This document shows positions 6,300-14,714 of a DNA stretch of 33,113 bases, in pieces; position 1 is the first letter of the stretch; every line of letters begins with the position of its first letter. A program made the translations under genes and the position numbers. A model generated the notes under the pieces. That model was not told the DNA's origin. It did not search any database and saw only the letters and a program-made list of their open reading frames with translations. Source of the stretch: JBCBSS01 sp039819065 (GTDB lineage Bacteria > Bacteroidota > Bacteroidia > Cytophagales > Cyclobacteriaceae); NCBI GenBank assembly GCA_039819065.1, contig JBCBSS010000083.1, positions 1-33,113 on the forward strand, written 5' to 3'.

Positions 6300-9200
6300 C
6301 TAAAATGCAGTCGCTTCCCGCTCTTCCCAAAGGGCATACTCCTGTTCATATAACCCGTAGAACGCTACAAATTCTTCCTCGCTGAGCTGATTTTTCAGCT
6401 CATCCAATGCATATTCCGCATATCGCTGCAGCCCTAGCCTTGCACACTGAATAATATATAGTTTCTGTAAATTGATATCACCCGGATTCCTCTCCAAAGC
6501 CTGTTGAAGCACGTCGTACGCCTCGAAACTGCCTACTTGTTTACGATCAAGAAAATTGGAAGCGGCGATCATACCTTCAATAAAGAAAGCATTTCTTTCC
6601 ACTATCTGCTCGTAATTGTTCCAGGCGTTGGTGGTATCACCACTAGCCTCATTGATCAACCCAGTATAAAAGTACTTTTCGAATGTGCGATCTTCACCGA
6701 ATGCGATCCCTTGGTTGATCTTAGCAGACAATCCTCTGATGTCATTCTTAGCAGCCAGCAACTTCAACTCGAAGAATTGAGCCCGGTCGAAAACTGTCCT
6801 TTCCCTCATACGAATTGGCTCAATCAATCTGTAGTACAGAATAGCTGACTCCAGATCACCTTTTTCGTATTGCTTTTCTGCCATATCCAAAATGGCCCGT
6901 GCTTTCAAGTCGCTGTTCTCTATGCGATCTAACACTTCTACAAACTCTAGGCTGTCTTGAGCTGACAGTAAAAACCTATTGTAGTAGTAATATTCTGCAT
7001 CTTCAAAATTGGAAAGCTCGTTATCATTAGTACTCAGTACATGAACAATATCCTTTGCCGCCAGCTTTACAAACTCACTTCCTGTCGCCTCCATGATGCC
7101 CCATACTTCTCTGGCATACTCCAAATCTCCTGTTTCCAATAAGGCCAGTGCATAATTCAATTGGGCATCTGCATAACCTCGATCCAGGGCGTTGCGAAAA
7201 TAAACCAATGATTTGTCCCAGGCATCTTGCTCCGCCGCCCAAAGGCCCAAAGTGTTGAGATAGTAGCCCGAAGAAGAGGGGCTGCCATAGGCCACTGGTT
7301 CTAAAAGATCGAATGCTTTATTGGGTGCTTGGTTATAGTAGAATGACATGGCTACAATAAAATGCAGCGGTTCTTTATACAAGAGGTTTTCAGGGCGCTG
7401 AGCGTACGACAAAGTACGTACTGCTTCTAAAGTATCACGTGTAAAGATGCTGTTGAAGGTGCGGTTGTACAGATAAACTGCCTCATCAGTACTCAACAAT
7501 GAATCCCGGAATACAAACTCACCCTGAACACTATCTCCCAACTGATTGCGTGTCACCAAGGTATTATTTAAAGCTGGCAGGTGTGATCGGCTGCCATATT
7601 CAGAGGCGATCGAATCTGCATTAAGCAATATTTCATTTTTGGCTAGTGTACCAATAAAATTGGCACCACCTGCATCTTCGGTTACCCCAAAATCAGTAGC
7701 CTCACGAAGAAAAATAATCGTCGAATCTATTAAGCTGGTACGGTTGTAAATGAGCCCTAAGTTGTTTCTAAGCACTGCACTGGCAGGGAACTGTTCTAGT
7801 CCATCTTGCAGTATGAATTTTGCCTCGAAGAATTGATTGTTGTCTAAGTAGAGGTTACTCAAATTCGCATAAGCGAACTCTGTAGGCCTTCTTTCAATGG
7901 CCAAGGCATAATGTTCTACCGCCTTTTCCATATTATCTCTCTTCTCAGCGATAGAAGCTAATGCATAGTTAGAACGGTGATTGGCCAGTCCATATATTCT
8001 ACCCAGATCATAATAGCCTTCCGCCAATATATACTCTCGATTGGCCGTGTAAAGGTCTCCCAATGCATTGTAATAACCAGATTGTGCATGAAAAAGGGGC
8101 ACATCAAAACTAGATTTGGTCACCAAAGCGATCACCGCTATTACACCGCCCAATCGGAAAGTAAAGAAGGGCATGGTGTTGGGCTTGTAGAGCACCTTGT
8201 AGACTTGCATATTCTTGGCAAGCGGCCCAATGAAGTTGGCAATAATATATATCACGAATATGCCACCAAAACCCAGGTGGCCGTATATGACAGCGTCTTT
8301 AAAGACCTCTATAATGGGATCATTGGCGGTAGCAAAAAAGAAACTAAGTGTAGCAAAAGCTATCACTGCCATAGCCAGATAGAAGAGCGCTCCCCACGGG
8401 TAAAAAGCCATAATTTTCTCATACTGAGGTTCGCGCTGCTTGTAGCCCCAAATACCTACAACCGTCGAAATAAGCATCAACAGAAACAGGTTGAAATAGA
8501 GAATATCCCAATCTATGGCATTTGTTTCGTTGAGATAGGTGATGACCAGGTAACCGAGATACACCAGTGTGATGAGAAAGAAGTGTCTCATGCTTTTGGT
8601 GCTGAACTGGGTATTGTGGTTGGTGGTAGCGGCTATGAAAGAAGCGACGATCTCATGGGCAATCAGTAGTATGAATAATAAGCTCAAAATGACCGGGCCA
8701 GTCATGCCGTAGGCTACTATATATAGAAAAGGGTTATTAACCTCAGAGAAGAAATAAATGACCAAGGCAAGTAAAAGGGTCAGCACTGTAAAGGTGACCA
8801 GCCTCGTCAGGAAGCTGAGGTGGGACTTAATGGCATGAAAAAAGAAACTAGTTCCTAAATAAAGCACTAACGTGGCTATGGGCAGCGCTTTGGACAGCCC
8901 GCCGAATAGTATCAATAGCTCAAGCTTAATATTGACAATGAAGGCTATCAACAAGGTCATACCGACAATAAACCAAAACCTGGATAACGAGGGTAAGACA
9001 CTCAGCAATAGCACCAGTGCCACAGTAATGACAATCAAATATAGGTAAGCAGCGGTGACATTTACGGTTAAGTTGCTGGCTTCAAATCGCTCGAAAATGA
9101 GGTGATTGTCGGCCACTACTGTGAGATTGAATAACCCCTTTTGAAAAACGTCCACAGGAATCTTTATTTCTTCTGTTTCAGTGGAGGTCTCCCAATGAAT

Positions 9201-9329
9201 GACCCATGAGGCACCGGCAAAATAGGCCACAGCGGCGTAAATGACCAGAGCGCCAAAAAGCACCAATAAGACCTGATATACCTGCTTATAGGGGGCTTCC
9301 CAGTTTTTCCAGAACCAAAATGATTGCAT
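6300..9329 (-). CDS. Multi-pass membrane protein with C-terminal TPR repeats, 1009 aa
   Basis: The N-terminal ~410 residues hold about eleven hydrophobic segments (for example VYQVLLVLFGALVIYAAVAY, LYLIVITVALVLLLSVL, GGIFVIYIIANFIG). The rest, from about residue 418 (YYNALGDLYTANREYILAEGYYDLGRIYG), is a long helical TPR solenoid with recognisable units up to about 980. It is probably an inner-membrane scaffold with a soluble TPR array; which side faces the periplasm is not clear. It starts 3 nt after gatC stops, in an operon with plsC and gatC. No enzymatic motif was seen. Similar TPR membrane proteins without assigned function are common in Cytophagales (family knowledge, not tested). Confidence 0.8.
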   Translation of the reverse strand: MQSFWFWKNWEAPYKQVYQVLLVLFGALVIYAAVAYFAGASWVIHWETSTETEEIKIPVDVFQKGLFNLTVVADNHLIFERFEASNLTVNVTAAYLYLIVITVALVLLLSVLPSLSRFWFIVGMTLLIAFIVNIKLELLILFGGLSKALPIATLVLYLGTSFFFHAIKSHLSFLTRLVTFTVLTLLLALVIYFFSEVNNPFLYIVAYGMTGPVILSLLFILLIAHEIVASFIAATTNHNTQFSTKSMRHFFLITLVYLGYLVITYLNETNAIDWDILYFNLFLLMLISTVVGIWGYKQREPQYEKIMAFYPWGALFYLAMAVIAFATLSFFFATANDPIIEVFKDAVIYGHLGFGGIFVIYIIANFIGPLAKNMQVYKVLYKPNTMPFFTFRLGGVIAVIALVTKSSFDVPLFHAQSGYYNALGDLYTANREYILAEGYYDLGRIYGLANHRSNYALASIAEKRDNMEKAVEHYALAIERRPTEFAYANLSNLYLDNNQFFEAKFILQDGLEQFPASAVLRNNLGLIYNRTSLIDSTIIFLREATDFGVTEDAGGANFIGTLAKNEILLNADSIASEYGSRSHLPALNNTLVTRNQLGDSVQGEFVFRDSLLSTDEAVYLYNRTFNSIFTRDTLEAVRTLSYAQRPENLLYKEPLHFIVAMSFYYNQAPNKAFDLLEPVAYGSPSSSGYYLNTLGLWAAEQDAWDKSLVYFRNALDRGYADAQLNYALALLETGDLEYAREVWGIMEATGSEFVKLAAKDIVHVLSTNDNELSNFEDAEYYYYNRFLLSAQDSLEFVEVLDRIENSDLKARAILDMAEKQYEKGDLESAILYYRLIEPIRMRERTVFDRAQFFELKLLAAKNDIRGLSAKINQGIAFGEDRTFEKYFYTGLINEASGDTTNAWNNYEQIVERNAFFIEGMIAASNFLDRKQVGSFEAYDVLQQALERNPGDINLQKLYIIQCARLGLQRYAEYALDELKNQLSEEEFVAFYGLYEQEYALWEEREATAF

Positions 9330-9332
9330 ATG

Positions 9333-9620
9333 CTAATCCAGTACTTTAGGTACCCTGAAGTAGTCTGGGTCTTTCTTAGGGGCATTCTTCATAGCCCGTT
9401 CATGACTAAGGTGAGGTCTGGTTACATCCTCTCGCAATGCATTGATCTCGTGCGACATGGTGGTAAGCGGCTCTACTCCTTCAGTGTCTACCTCATTGAG
9501 TTTTTCTACCCAGGTAATGATCTTGGTCATATCCTTCATCATCTCCTCGGCAGAGCTTTCGTCGAATTCCAATCGTGCTAAATGAGCTATTTTCTCGAGT
9601 GTACTTTTATCAATGTTCAT
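9333..9620 (-). CDS. gatC: Asp-tRNA(Asn)/Glu-tRNA(Gln) amidotransferase subunit C
   Basis: A 95-residue GatC, the small subunit that stabilises the GatA-GatB complex converting Glu-tRNA(Gln) or Asp-tRNA(Asn) to the amidated form. Family marks: IDKSTLEKIAHLARLEFDES at the N-terminus, then WVEKLNEVDTEGVEPLTTMS, LREDVTRP and the C-terminal PDYFRVPKVLD. The length is typical. Its ATG lies inside the last codons of plsC (11-nt overlap) and its stop is 3 nt before the membrane/TPR gene, so translation is probably coupled across the three genes. gatA and gatB are not in the window. Confidence 0.95.
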   Translation of the reverse strand: MNIDKSTLEKIAHLARLEFDESSAEEMMKDMTKIITWVEKLNEVDTEGVEPLTTMSHEINALREDVTRPHLSHERAMKNAPKKDPDYFRVPKVLD

Positions 9621-10350
9621 GCTTGCTAAAATGACCTTTCAGTTCGTCATCTATTATACTGTAAACCCTTGACTTTAACGTATCGACATCTGATAGGGTT
9701 AACCCTGTCGTTTCGATAGGTTCATGGTAAATCGCCTTCACCTTGCCCCGTTTGAAAAGCGGGCGTGGGACATCGGGTAAAATTATCCAATTATACGGAA
9801 TAGTTACCGGAACGATTGGGATTTGTTTCTCAATGGCCAGCCTGAAAGGGCCATCCTTGAATCTGGTCATGATCGGAGGTTTTTTGGTAAACATTCCTCC
9901 CTCAGGAAAAATCACCAGACTGCGCCCATCATCTACAGCTTCCTGTGTTTTGATCAGTGTAGCGTACCTGCTTTTCAAGGAACTGCGATCTACCATGATG
10001 TGCAGGTTGCTATACATAAAACCAAAGATAGGCACTTTGGCTACCGAGCTCTTGCCGACAAAAGACGCATTGTGCCTATTAAGGCCAAGGGTAGGGATAT
10101 CCCAGTAAGAAAAGTGGTTTGGGCAGAATACATAGGTTTTCTTTCTATCTAACCGCTCACGATATTCACTCTCATAAGGTAACAGTGTCAATGTAAATAC
10201 GAATCTCGACCAAACACGATTAAATACACCGACCAGTTTATGCCTGCGTTTATCAATGATAGGAATCAAAAAGAAGGGAAAGAGAAGTATGAAGCCCAGG
10301 ACAAAAACCAATAATACATAGATGGAGTATATAGCGCGTATTACTTTCAT
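9610..10350 (-). CDS. plsC: 1-acyl-sn-glycerol-3-phosphate acyltransferase
   Basis: A 246-residue membrane-associated acyltransferase that makes phosphatidic acid from lysophosphatidic acid. The catalytic NHX4D motif is NHFSYWD (78-84). The glycerophosphate-binding FPEGG is at 148-152, and PVTIPY (181-186) is the fourth family block. An N-terminal hydrophobic stretch (YVLLVFVLGFILLFPFFLI, about 11-30) anchors it. It is the first gene of the plsC-gatC-TPR operon, with a good promoter at 10406-10435. Substrate preference cannot be read from sequence, and some members of this superfamily acylate ornithine or other lipids. Confidence 0.88.
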   Translation of the reverse strand: MKVIRAIYSIYVLLVFVLGFILLFPFFLIPIIDKRRHKLVGVFNRVWSRFVFTLTLLPYESEYRERLDRKKTYVFCPNHFSYWDIPTLGLNRHNASFVGKSSVAKVPIFGFMYSNLHIMVDRSSLKSRYATLIKTQEAVDDGRSLVIFPEGGMFTKKPPIMTRFKDGPFRLAIEKQIPIVPVTIPYNWIILPDVPRPLFKRGKVKAIYHEPIETTGLTLSDVDTLKSRVYSIIDDELKGHFSKHEH

Positions 10351-10405
10351 ATAGACCTACTTGAGGTAGAGCTTTGTCTTTTAGAACTGGCAACCAGCAT
10401 AATTT

Positions 10406-10435
10406 CAAATTTAATACCGTTTAGTTAGTTGCAAA
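10406..10435 (-). promoter_or_regulatory. Promoter of the plsC-gatC-TPR operon
   Basis: On the minus strand TTTG (10435-10432), an 18-nt spacer and TAAATTTG (10413-10406) fit the Bacteroidota consensus. The predicted leader is about 50 nt before the plsC ATG. Confidence 0.6.
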
Positions 10436-10470
10436 ACCTGCCTAGAGGTTATCTCAAAAGCCCGTTTTTA

Positions 10471-10567
10471 TGTCATTTCGAATGCAATGAGAAATCTTAC
10501 TCCCTTGACAATCAACACTTTGAGTCGAGTAAGATTTCTCTCCCGACCTGTCGGGATCGAAAAGACA
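10471..10567. repeat. Compound palindromic intergenic element
   Basis: Three inverted repeats: outer TGTCATTTCGA (10471-10481) with TCGAAAAGACA (10557-10567, one mismatch); middle GAGAAATCTTACTC (10489-10502) with GAGTAAGATTTCTC (10527-10540, perfect 14 bp); and a separate hairpin CCCGAC-CT-GTCGGG (10542-10555). Elements with TCATTTCGA arms and an AGATTTCTC core are widespread in Bacteroidota genomes, to my knowledge. It fills the 10351-10713 gap, which contains no gene. Confidence 0.8.
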
Positions 10568-10713
10568 GCTTTTTATTAAGCTATTTGTGGGTCATGAGGT
10601 CACGACCCTCGGCTACTGAGTGCTTATCTAAATGGCATTGAATCCAAATTAAGCAATAGGGATAAAAGAAGGGAAACGAAGTCTAAAGAAAAAGGGATTC
10701 GGCTAAATGAAGG

Positions 10714-12087
10714 TCACTCTTTACTTATGGGTTGCTTGCCTTGGCGTGGTATCAATATGAATTCTGTTTGTCTACCATCTAAGAACCTAACGCCTTGCTC
10801 GTCGAAGTATGCTTCTTCTTCGAGCATGATCATCACTTCTTGCTCCCATTCTACCGACCATGTGACGGCATTAAGCTCAATAGAGTATGCGGTGTTATAG
10901 TATAATGGATAATCGCCTTTGATGGGAACGCCCTCCTGGGCATCCCAAAGCCCAATGGTGGGGCCCGCTCCATGGCCGTGATAACCAATGGGATGCGTAT
11001 AAATGGAAGGTTTAATGCCTTGATTAATGGCTTGGGTCCGACTTTCTTCCAGCACTTGATTGCCTGTTTTACCTTCGGCAAAATTACTGATCAATATATC
11101 CTGAAGTTCGTTTGCCCGTCGTAATGCCCGCTTCAAGTGTTCCGGTGCATCAATTTCTCCCGGTTTCAGTATATAGGCATGACGCTGCATGTCTGTATTC
11201 AGCCTGAGATAGGTAACACCCAAATCGACATGGATCAAATCGCCATGTTTGATAATTTGTTCACCGGGCTTCTCGGAAAATTCCCGACGCACTTCTTCAG
11301 GTTTGGGTGTTGCCCGCTGCAATGAGACTGTCGGATGAAACCAAGTATCCAATTTCAATTCTTTCAAACGCTCTCTAAACCACCATTCTACATCCTTGGT
11401 GGTGGTAATGCCGGGTTGTATTACTTTTTCAGAAAACCCTTCATCAATGATCTGGTGACCTATTTTACATATCAATGGGTACACGTTCATCTCTGATTCG
11501 GTACGTGTCTCCAGCCATGAGATGGCCAGTTTTTCTGCCGAGACTACCTTTTTCTCATATTGCTCCGGAAGTGCAGCCATGAATGCATCATACTCAGATG
11601 ATGTTATGCCATCCGCCAATGCAAAATGTTCGGAACGGTTGATTCCTATCTTCTTAGGCTCTCTATCAGTTATTATCTCAGCCAGCCGCGCCCATTGGTC
11701 AGGTTGGCTTTTCTTGTCCCATGAACGATGAAAAACGTTGCCAATATCATAGCGCGCTATAGCCAAAGTCTCCAGGTCTTTGCGGTGTTTTGGTTGGTGG
11801 ATTACCAATATGGTCCTTCTTCTGGCCGAAAGCCAATTGGCCGGTATCATGGTTTTGATAACCGGGTCTTCGTTATATTCCCGGGCTATAATTATCCACA
11901 TATCTATGCCTTGCCTTTTCATCAGACGCGGAAGGACAGTTCTTATCTTTTCTTCAGTCCATTGGTCGATAACCTCTTCTTGTTCTCTTTGGGTCAGAAT
12001 TCTAGGTATATCCTGCTGCCCCAGTACCGTAAGGGGCAAGGTGATGATGAAAAGGAGTAAGGCTATGCTAATCGAACTGTGCTTCAA
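10714..12087 (-). CDS. Exported M24-family metallopeptidase (Xaa-Pro aminopeptidase-like)
   Basis: 457 residues. A signal peptide (ISIALLLFIITLPLTVLGQQ, about 5-25) sends it to the periplasm or beyond. The N-terminal creatinase-like domain is followed by the pita-bread M24 domain, with metal-ligand candidates D288 (HVDLG), D299 (NTDMQ), a His in HPIGYHGHG (365-373), E404 (IELNA) and a Glu in the MLEEEAYF segment (421-428). Such enzymes remove N-terminal residues next to proline; some homologues have other hydrolase roles. The start is TTG at 12087, one nucleotide after the thioesterase stop, so translation is probably coupled; no ATG fits the signal peptide. Confidence 0.85.
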   Translation of the reverse strand: MKHSSISIALLLFIITLPLTVLGQQDIPRILTQREQEEVIDQWTEEKIRTVLPRLMKRQGIDMWIIIAREYNEDPVIKTMIPANWLSARRRTILVIHQPKHRKDLETLAIARYDIGNVFHRSWDKKSQPDQWARLAEIITDREPKKIGINRSEHFALADGITSSEYDAFMAALPEQYEKKVVSAEKLAISWLETRTESEMNVYPLICKIGHQIIDEGFSEKVIQPGITTTKDVEWWFRERLKELKLDTWFHPTVSLQRATPKPEEVRREFSEKPGEQIIKHGDLIHVDLGVTYLRLNTDMQRHAYILKPGEIDAPEHLKRALRRANELQDILISNFAEGKTGNQVLEESRTQAINQGIKPSIYTHPIGYHGHGAGPTIGLWDAQEGVPIKGDYPLYYNTAYSIELNAVTWSVEWEQEVMIMLEEEAYFDEQGVRFLDGRQTEFILIPRQGKQPISKE

Positions 12088-12088
12088 A

Positions 12089-12655
12089 CTATTTCAATTT
12101 TATTTGACATCGCTGCCCTGCCAGGCTTTTGCAAGCCTCGTCTAAATCAAAGTGGGGCCTTGCTTCGTCCATTTCCAGCTGTTGGGCTTTCTTCAGTTTT
12201 CTTCTTTCTATCGCTTCTACAAATCGACGTACATCTTCCTGGTTTTCTAGAATTAAGCCCGGCACCGCGGTAGGTTTATCGTGCTCGTCCTTCGCTACCA
12301 TGGTAAAATAGGATGAATTGGTATGTTTTACCACCCCTACTTTAACGTTCTCTGCAATTACTTTGATACCAATGACCATCGAAGATTTACCGACGTAGTT
12401 GATAGAAGCTTTAAGTGAAACCAAATCTCCTACTTCGACCGGTTGCAAAAAGTCAACGGTATCTACCGAAACGGTTACGCAATAGCAGGCTGAGTGCTTG
12501 GTGGCACAGGCATAAGCTGCCTTATCCATCATTGAGAGCAGAATACCACCGTGTATCTTACCCCCAAAGTTGGCGTAAGATGGGATCATCAATTCGGTGA
12601 TAGTAGTCCTTGAATACTCCGACGACTTAAAGTAGTGCTGATGTGAATTTTCCAT
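12089..12655 (-). CDS. Acyl-CoA thioesterase, hotdog fold
   Basis: A 188-residue cytoplasmic hotdog-fold protein that hydrolyses acyl-CoA to free acid and CoA. The active-site region is NFGGKIHGGILLSMMDKAAY (30-49, catalytic Asp in MMDKAAY), followed by the beta-sheet core with VSVDTVDFLQPVEVGDLVSL. This matches the YciA/BACH cytosolic acyl-CoA thioesterase group. The C-terminal ~40 residues (RRKLKKAQQLEMDEARPHFD) are an added charged tail. It is followed 1 nt later by the exported M24 peptidase gene. The chain-length preference is unknown. Confidence 0.87.
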   Translation of the reverse strand: MENSHQHYFKSSEYSRTTITELMIPSYANFGGKIHGGILLSMMDKAAYACATKHSACYCVTVSVDTVDFLQPVEVGDLVSLKASINYVGKSSMVIGIKVIAENVKVGVVKHTNSSYFTMVAKDEHDKPTAVPGLILENQEDVRRFVEAIERRKLKKAQQLEMDEARPHFDLDEACKSLAGQRCQIKLK

Positions 12656-12707
12656 AAAGCCTTCTGAATTTAGTAAATATGACCGAGGTATTACTTAGAA
12701 AATGGTT

Positions 12708-14051
12708 TTAATTTTTTCCTAAAATCTTTAGTGTAAGGGTGTTAAACCTAAAAAATAGTGTAGTGGCGACTACTGTCAGTCCAATCAGGAGGCCATACCA
12801 AACTCCAGCCGCACCCAGATCGAAGATAAATGCCAGTACATAACCTATGGGCAAGCCTAAAACCCAATAGGCAATAAAAGTGAAAAGTGTGGGAATTTTG
12901 GTATCAGAAAGCCCACGTAATGCGCCTAATGCAACCACTTGTATCCCATCAGAAAGTTGAAAAAAGGCAGCGATAATTAGTAGTGATGAAGCTAGTTCTA
13001 TCACTTCAGGATCGCTTATATACAAAGTAGGCAGATAGAATCTTCCCACCACAAAAATGCCGGCCCAGATGGTCATCAGGATCAAAGCCATGATGAAGAT
13101 GGTGAACCCTGCCGTTCTCAAAGTAGGTATGTCTTTTTTACCGAGCTGGTTGCTCACACGAATGGCTATGGCAGAAGCCAGTCCGCTAGCCATCATCCAG
13201 CTGATAGAAGCAAGATTGATTGCCACGTTATGGGCGGCCATGGATTTGGTACCTACCCACCCTATCATGATGGCTGATGCGCCAAAAGCACCGATTTCCA
13301 GAATGAATTGAAAGCCGGATGGCAAACCGATCTTGAGCAATCTATTGATGATCTGCCTGGAATATTGTTTGAAACTGAATCCTTCCCAATAGGCTTTGAA
13401 CCGCTTGTTCTTGTAGATGTAGAGCGCCATCCAAATGCCCATAATAATTCTGGATATCAAGGTAGCCAAGCCCGCCCCGTTCAACCCCATCGGTTCGAAA
13501 CCAAGTTTTCCAAAAATGAATATATAGTTCAGTAGAATGTTGATCAGATTGGAAGTAACAGTGATAAACATAGCCTGTCTGGTCATTGATAACCCCTCGG
13601 CAAACTGCCTGAAGGTCTGGAATATCATAAATGGGAATATGGAGGTTGCAATAATGATCAGATAAGGGCCCGCCAATGTCACCACTTCTTTATCTTCATT
13701 CAAAACACCCAATATCTGAGAGGCAATCATGGTGAGACCCAACAGCAACACGGCGGTCAACATATTGATGCCAAATCCATGTTTGAGCACCGCCGCTATT
13801 CTACCGGTATTCTTTTCTGCATCGGCGGTGGCTACCAAAGGCGTAATGGCGTAAGATACACCTATACCAAACATGAAGAACAGCGTAAAGATAGAATTGG
13901 CTAAGGTAGCAGCTGCCAGCGGTGTAGCGCCCAGTTGCCCCACCATCATGCTATCCGCCACGCCAACCATGATATGGCCTAATTGGCTCAAAATCACTGG
14001 GTAGGCAAGAAGAAAGTTTCTTTTGAAGTGATACCCGTAGCTATCTGCCAT
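12708..14051 (-). CDS. MATE family efflux transporter
   Basis: A 447-residue inner-membrane protein with twelve predicted transmembrane segments in two homologous halves, each a MatE domain. It starts FKRNFLLAYPVILSQLGHIMVGVADSMMVGQLGATPLAAA, typical of the NorM/DinF group, and repeats the pattern after about residue 235 (KIGLPSGFQFILEIGAFGASAIMIGWVGTKSMAAH). These antiporters expel cationic drugs or metabolites using a Na+ or H+ gradient; the substrate here is not known. Its ATG follows directly on the Nudix gene stop codon (TAG then ATG), so the pair is one transcription unit. Confidence 0.9.
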   Translation of the reverse strand: MADSYGYHFKRNFLLAYPVILSQLGHIMVGVADSMMVGQLGATPLAAATLANSIFTLFFMFGIGVSYAITPLVATADAEKNTGRIAAVLKHGFGINMLTAVLLLGLTMIASQILGVLNEDKEVVTLAGPYLIIIATSIFPFMIFQTFRQFAEGLSMTRQAMFITVTSNLINILLNYIFIFGKLGFEPMGLNGAGLATLISRIIMGIWMALYIYKNKRFKAYWEGFSFKQYSRQIINRLLKIGLPSGFQFILEIGAFGASAIMIGWVGTKSMAAHNVAINLASISWMMASGLASAIAIRVSNQLGKKDIPTLRTAGFTIFIMALILMTIWAGIFVVGRFYLPTLYISDPEVIELASSLLIIAAFFQLSDGIQVVALGALRGLSDTKIPTLFTFIAYWVLGLPIGYVLAFIFDLGAAGVWYGLLIGLTVVATTLFFRFNTLTLKILGKN

Positions 14052-14606
14052 CTATCGAAGTCCCTTTAGCAGGGCGACTTTAAAAATACCCGCTACACTC
14101 ATGCAATCTGTAATTTTACCTTCCATGGTCATTTGAAGAGCCTCTCTGAAAGGCAAATGCCATATTTTCAGGTCTGACTCGCTTTCCTCCAACTCCGTCT
14201 CACCCTGCTCAAGGTCTTCAGCCAGAAAAATAAAGCCTTCCTCATCGGTCACTGAATTGGAAGTGTGTATGCGCATGATATTTTCCCACTTCTTAGCAGT
14301 CAGACCTGTTTCCTCTTTTAGCTCACGTTTGGCTGCTTCCACATGGTCTTCGCCATGAGGTCCACCACCTTCTGGTATTTCCCAGGAGTATTCATCAACC
14401 GTGTACCGATACTGTCCAACCAGCCAAGTGTAGTCATTTTCATCCAAGGGTATAATACCTATAGCTGTGTTTTTGAAGCTGACCTTACCATAGATGCCAT
14501 TACCTCCTCCTGGATTGATCACTTGGTGCTCCTGCACATTGATCCATGGATTGTCGTATATGTCTTTGCTGGAAAGGGTGGTCCAGGGATTTTCAATATT
14601 GCTCAT
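14052..14606 (-). CDS. Nudix hydrolase, ADP-ribose pyrophosphatase-like
   Basis: A 184-residue hydrolase of nucleoside diphosphate-linked compounds. It has a complete Nudix box at residues 80-102: G, x5, E86, x7, REL (94-96), EE (98-99), GL (101-102), which matches GX5EX7REUXEEXGU. The upstream WLVGQYRYTVDEYSWEIPEGG resembles the ADP-ribose/ADP-sugar group (NUDT5/YqkG-like), as does IHTSNSVTDEEGFIFLAEDL after the box. The true substrate is not provable from sequence. It is the first gene of the Nudix-MATE pair and diverges from rnhB across 108 bp. Confidence 0.88.
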   Translation of the reverse strand: MSNIENPWTTLSSKDIYDNPWINVQEHQVINPGGGNGIYGKVSFKNTAIGIIPLDENDYTWLVGQYRYTVDEYSWEIPEGGGPHGEDHVEAAKRELKEETGLTAKKWENIMRIHTSNSVTDEEGFIFLAEDLEQGETELEESESDLKIWHLPFREALQMTMEGKITDCMSVAGIFKVALLKGLR

Positions 14607-14661
14607 ACGAATCTGAGTATCAAAAAATGAAATAGGTTTTAAAAAGTAGATTCAGTGATAG

Positions 14662-14669
14662 CAAAAGTA
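14662..14669 (-). promoter_or_regulatory. Possible -7 element for the Nudix-MATE unit
   Basis: The minus strand reads TACTTTTG, a TAnnTTTG match about 56 nt before the Nudix ATG. No TTG/TTTG at the usual distance was found. Confidence 0.4.
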
Positions 14670-14701
14670 GGCAAATCTTATTCAAGAGTAGTCGGGAATA
14701 G

Positions 14702-14709
14702 TACATTTG
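14702..14709 (+). promoter_or_regulatory. Possible -7 element for rnhB
   Basis: TACATTTG fits TAnnTTTG. It ends 5 nt before the favoured rnhB ATG at 14715, so its start would give a leaderless or nearly leaderless mRNA. No clear -33 element is present. If active, it rules out the longer reading frame that begins at GTG 14655. Confidence 0.4.
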
Positions 14710-14714
14710 TAGGT

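Noticed and set aside
7977..8669. 230-residue plus-strand frame
   Set aside because: Antisense shadow of the membrane/TPR gene; no family features, and the minus-strand protein is clearly coding.
10429..10641. 70-residue plus-strand frame
   Set aside because: It lies over the compound palindromic element and has no signal or domain.
14655..14714. Longer N-terminus of RNase HII
   Set aside because: GTG start, 20 extra residues without family similarity, and a promoter-like -7 element lies inside this stretch.
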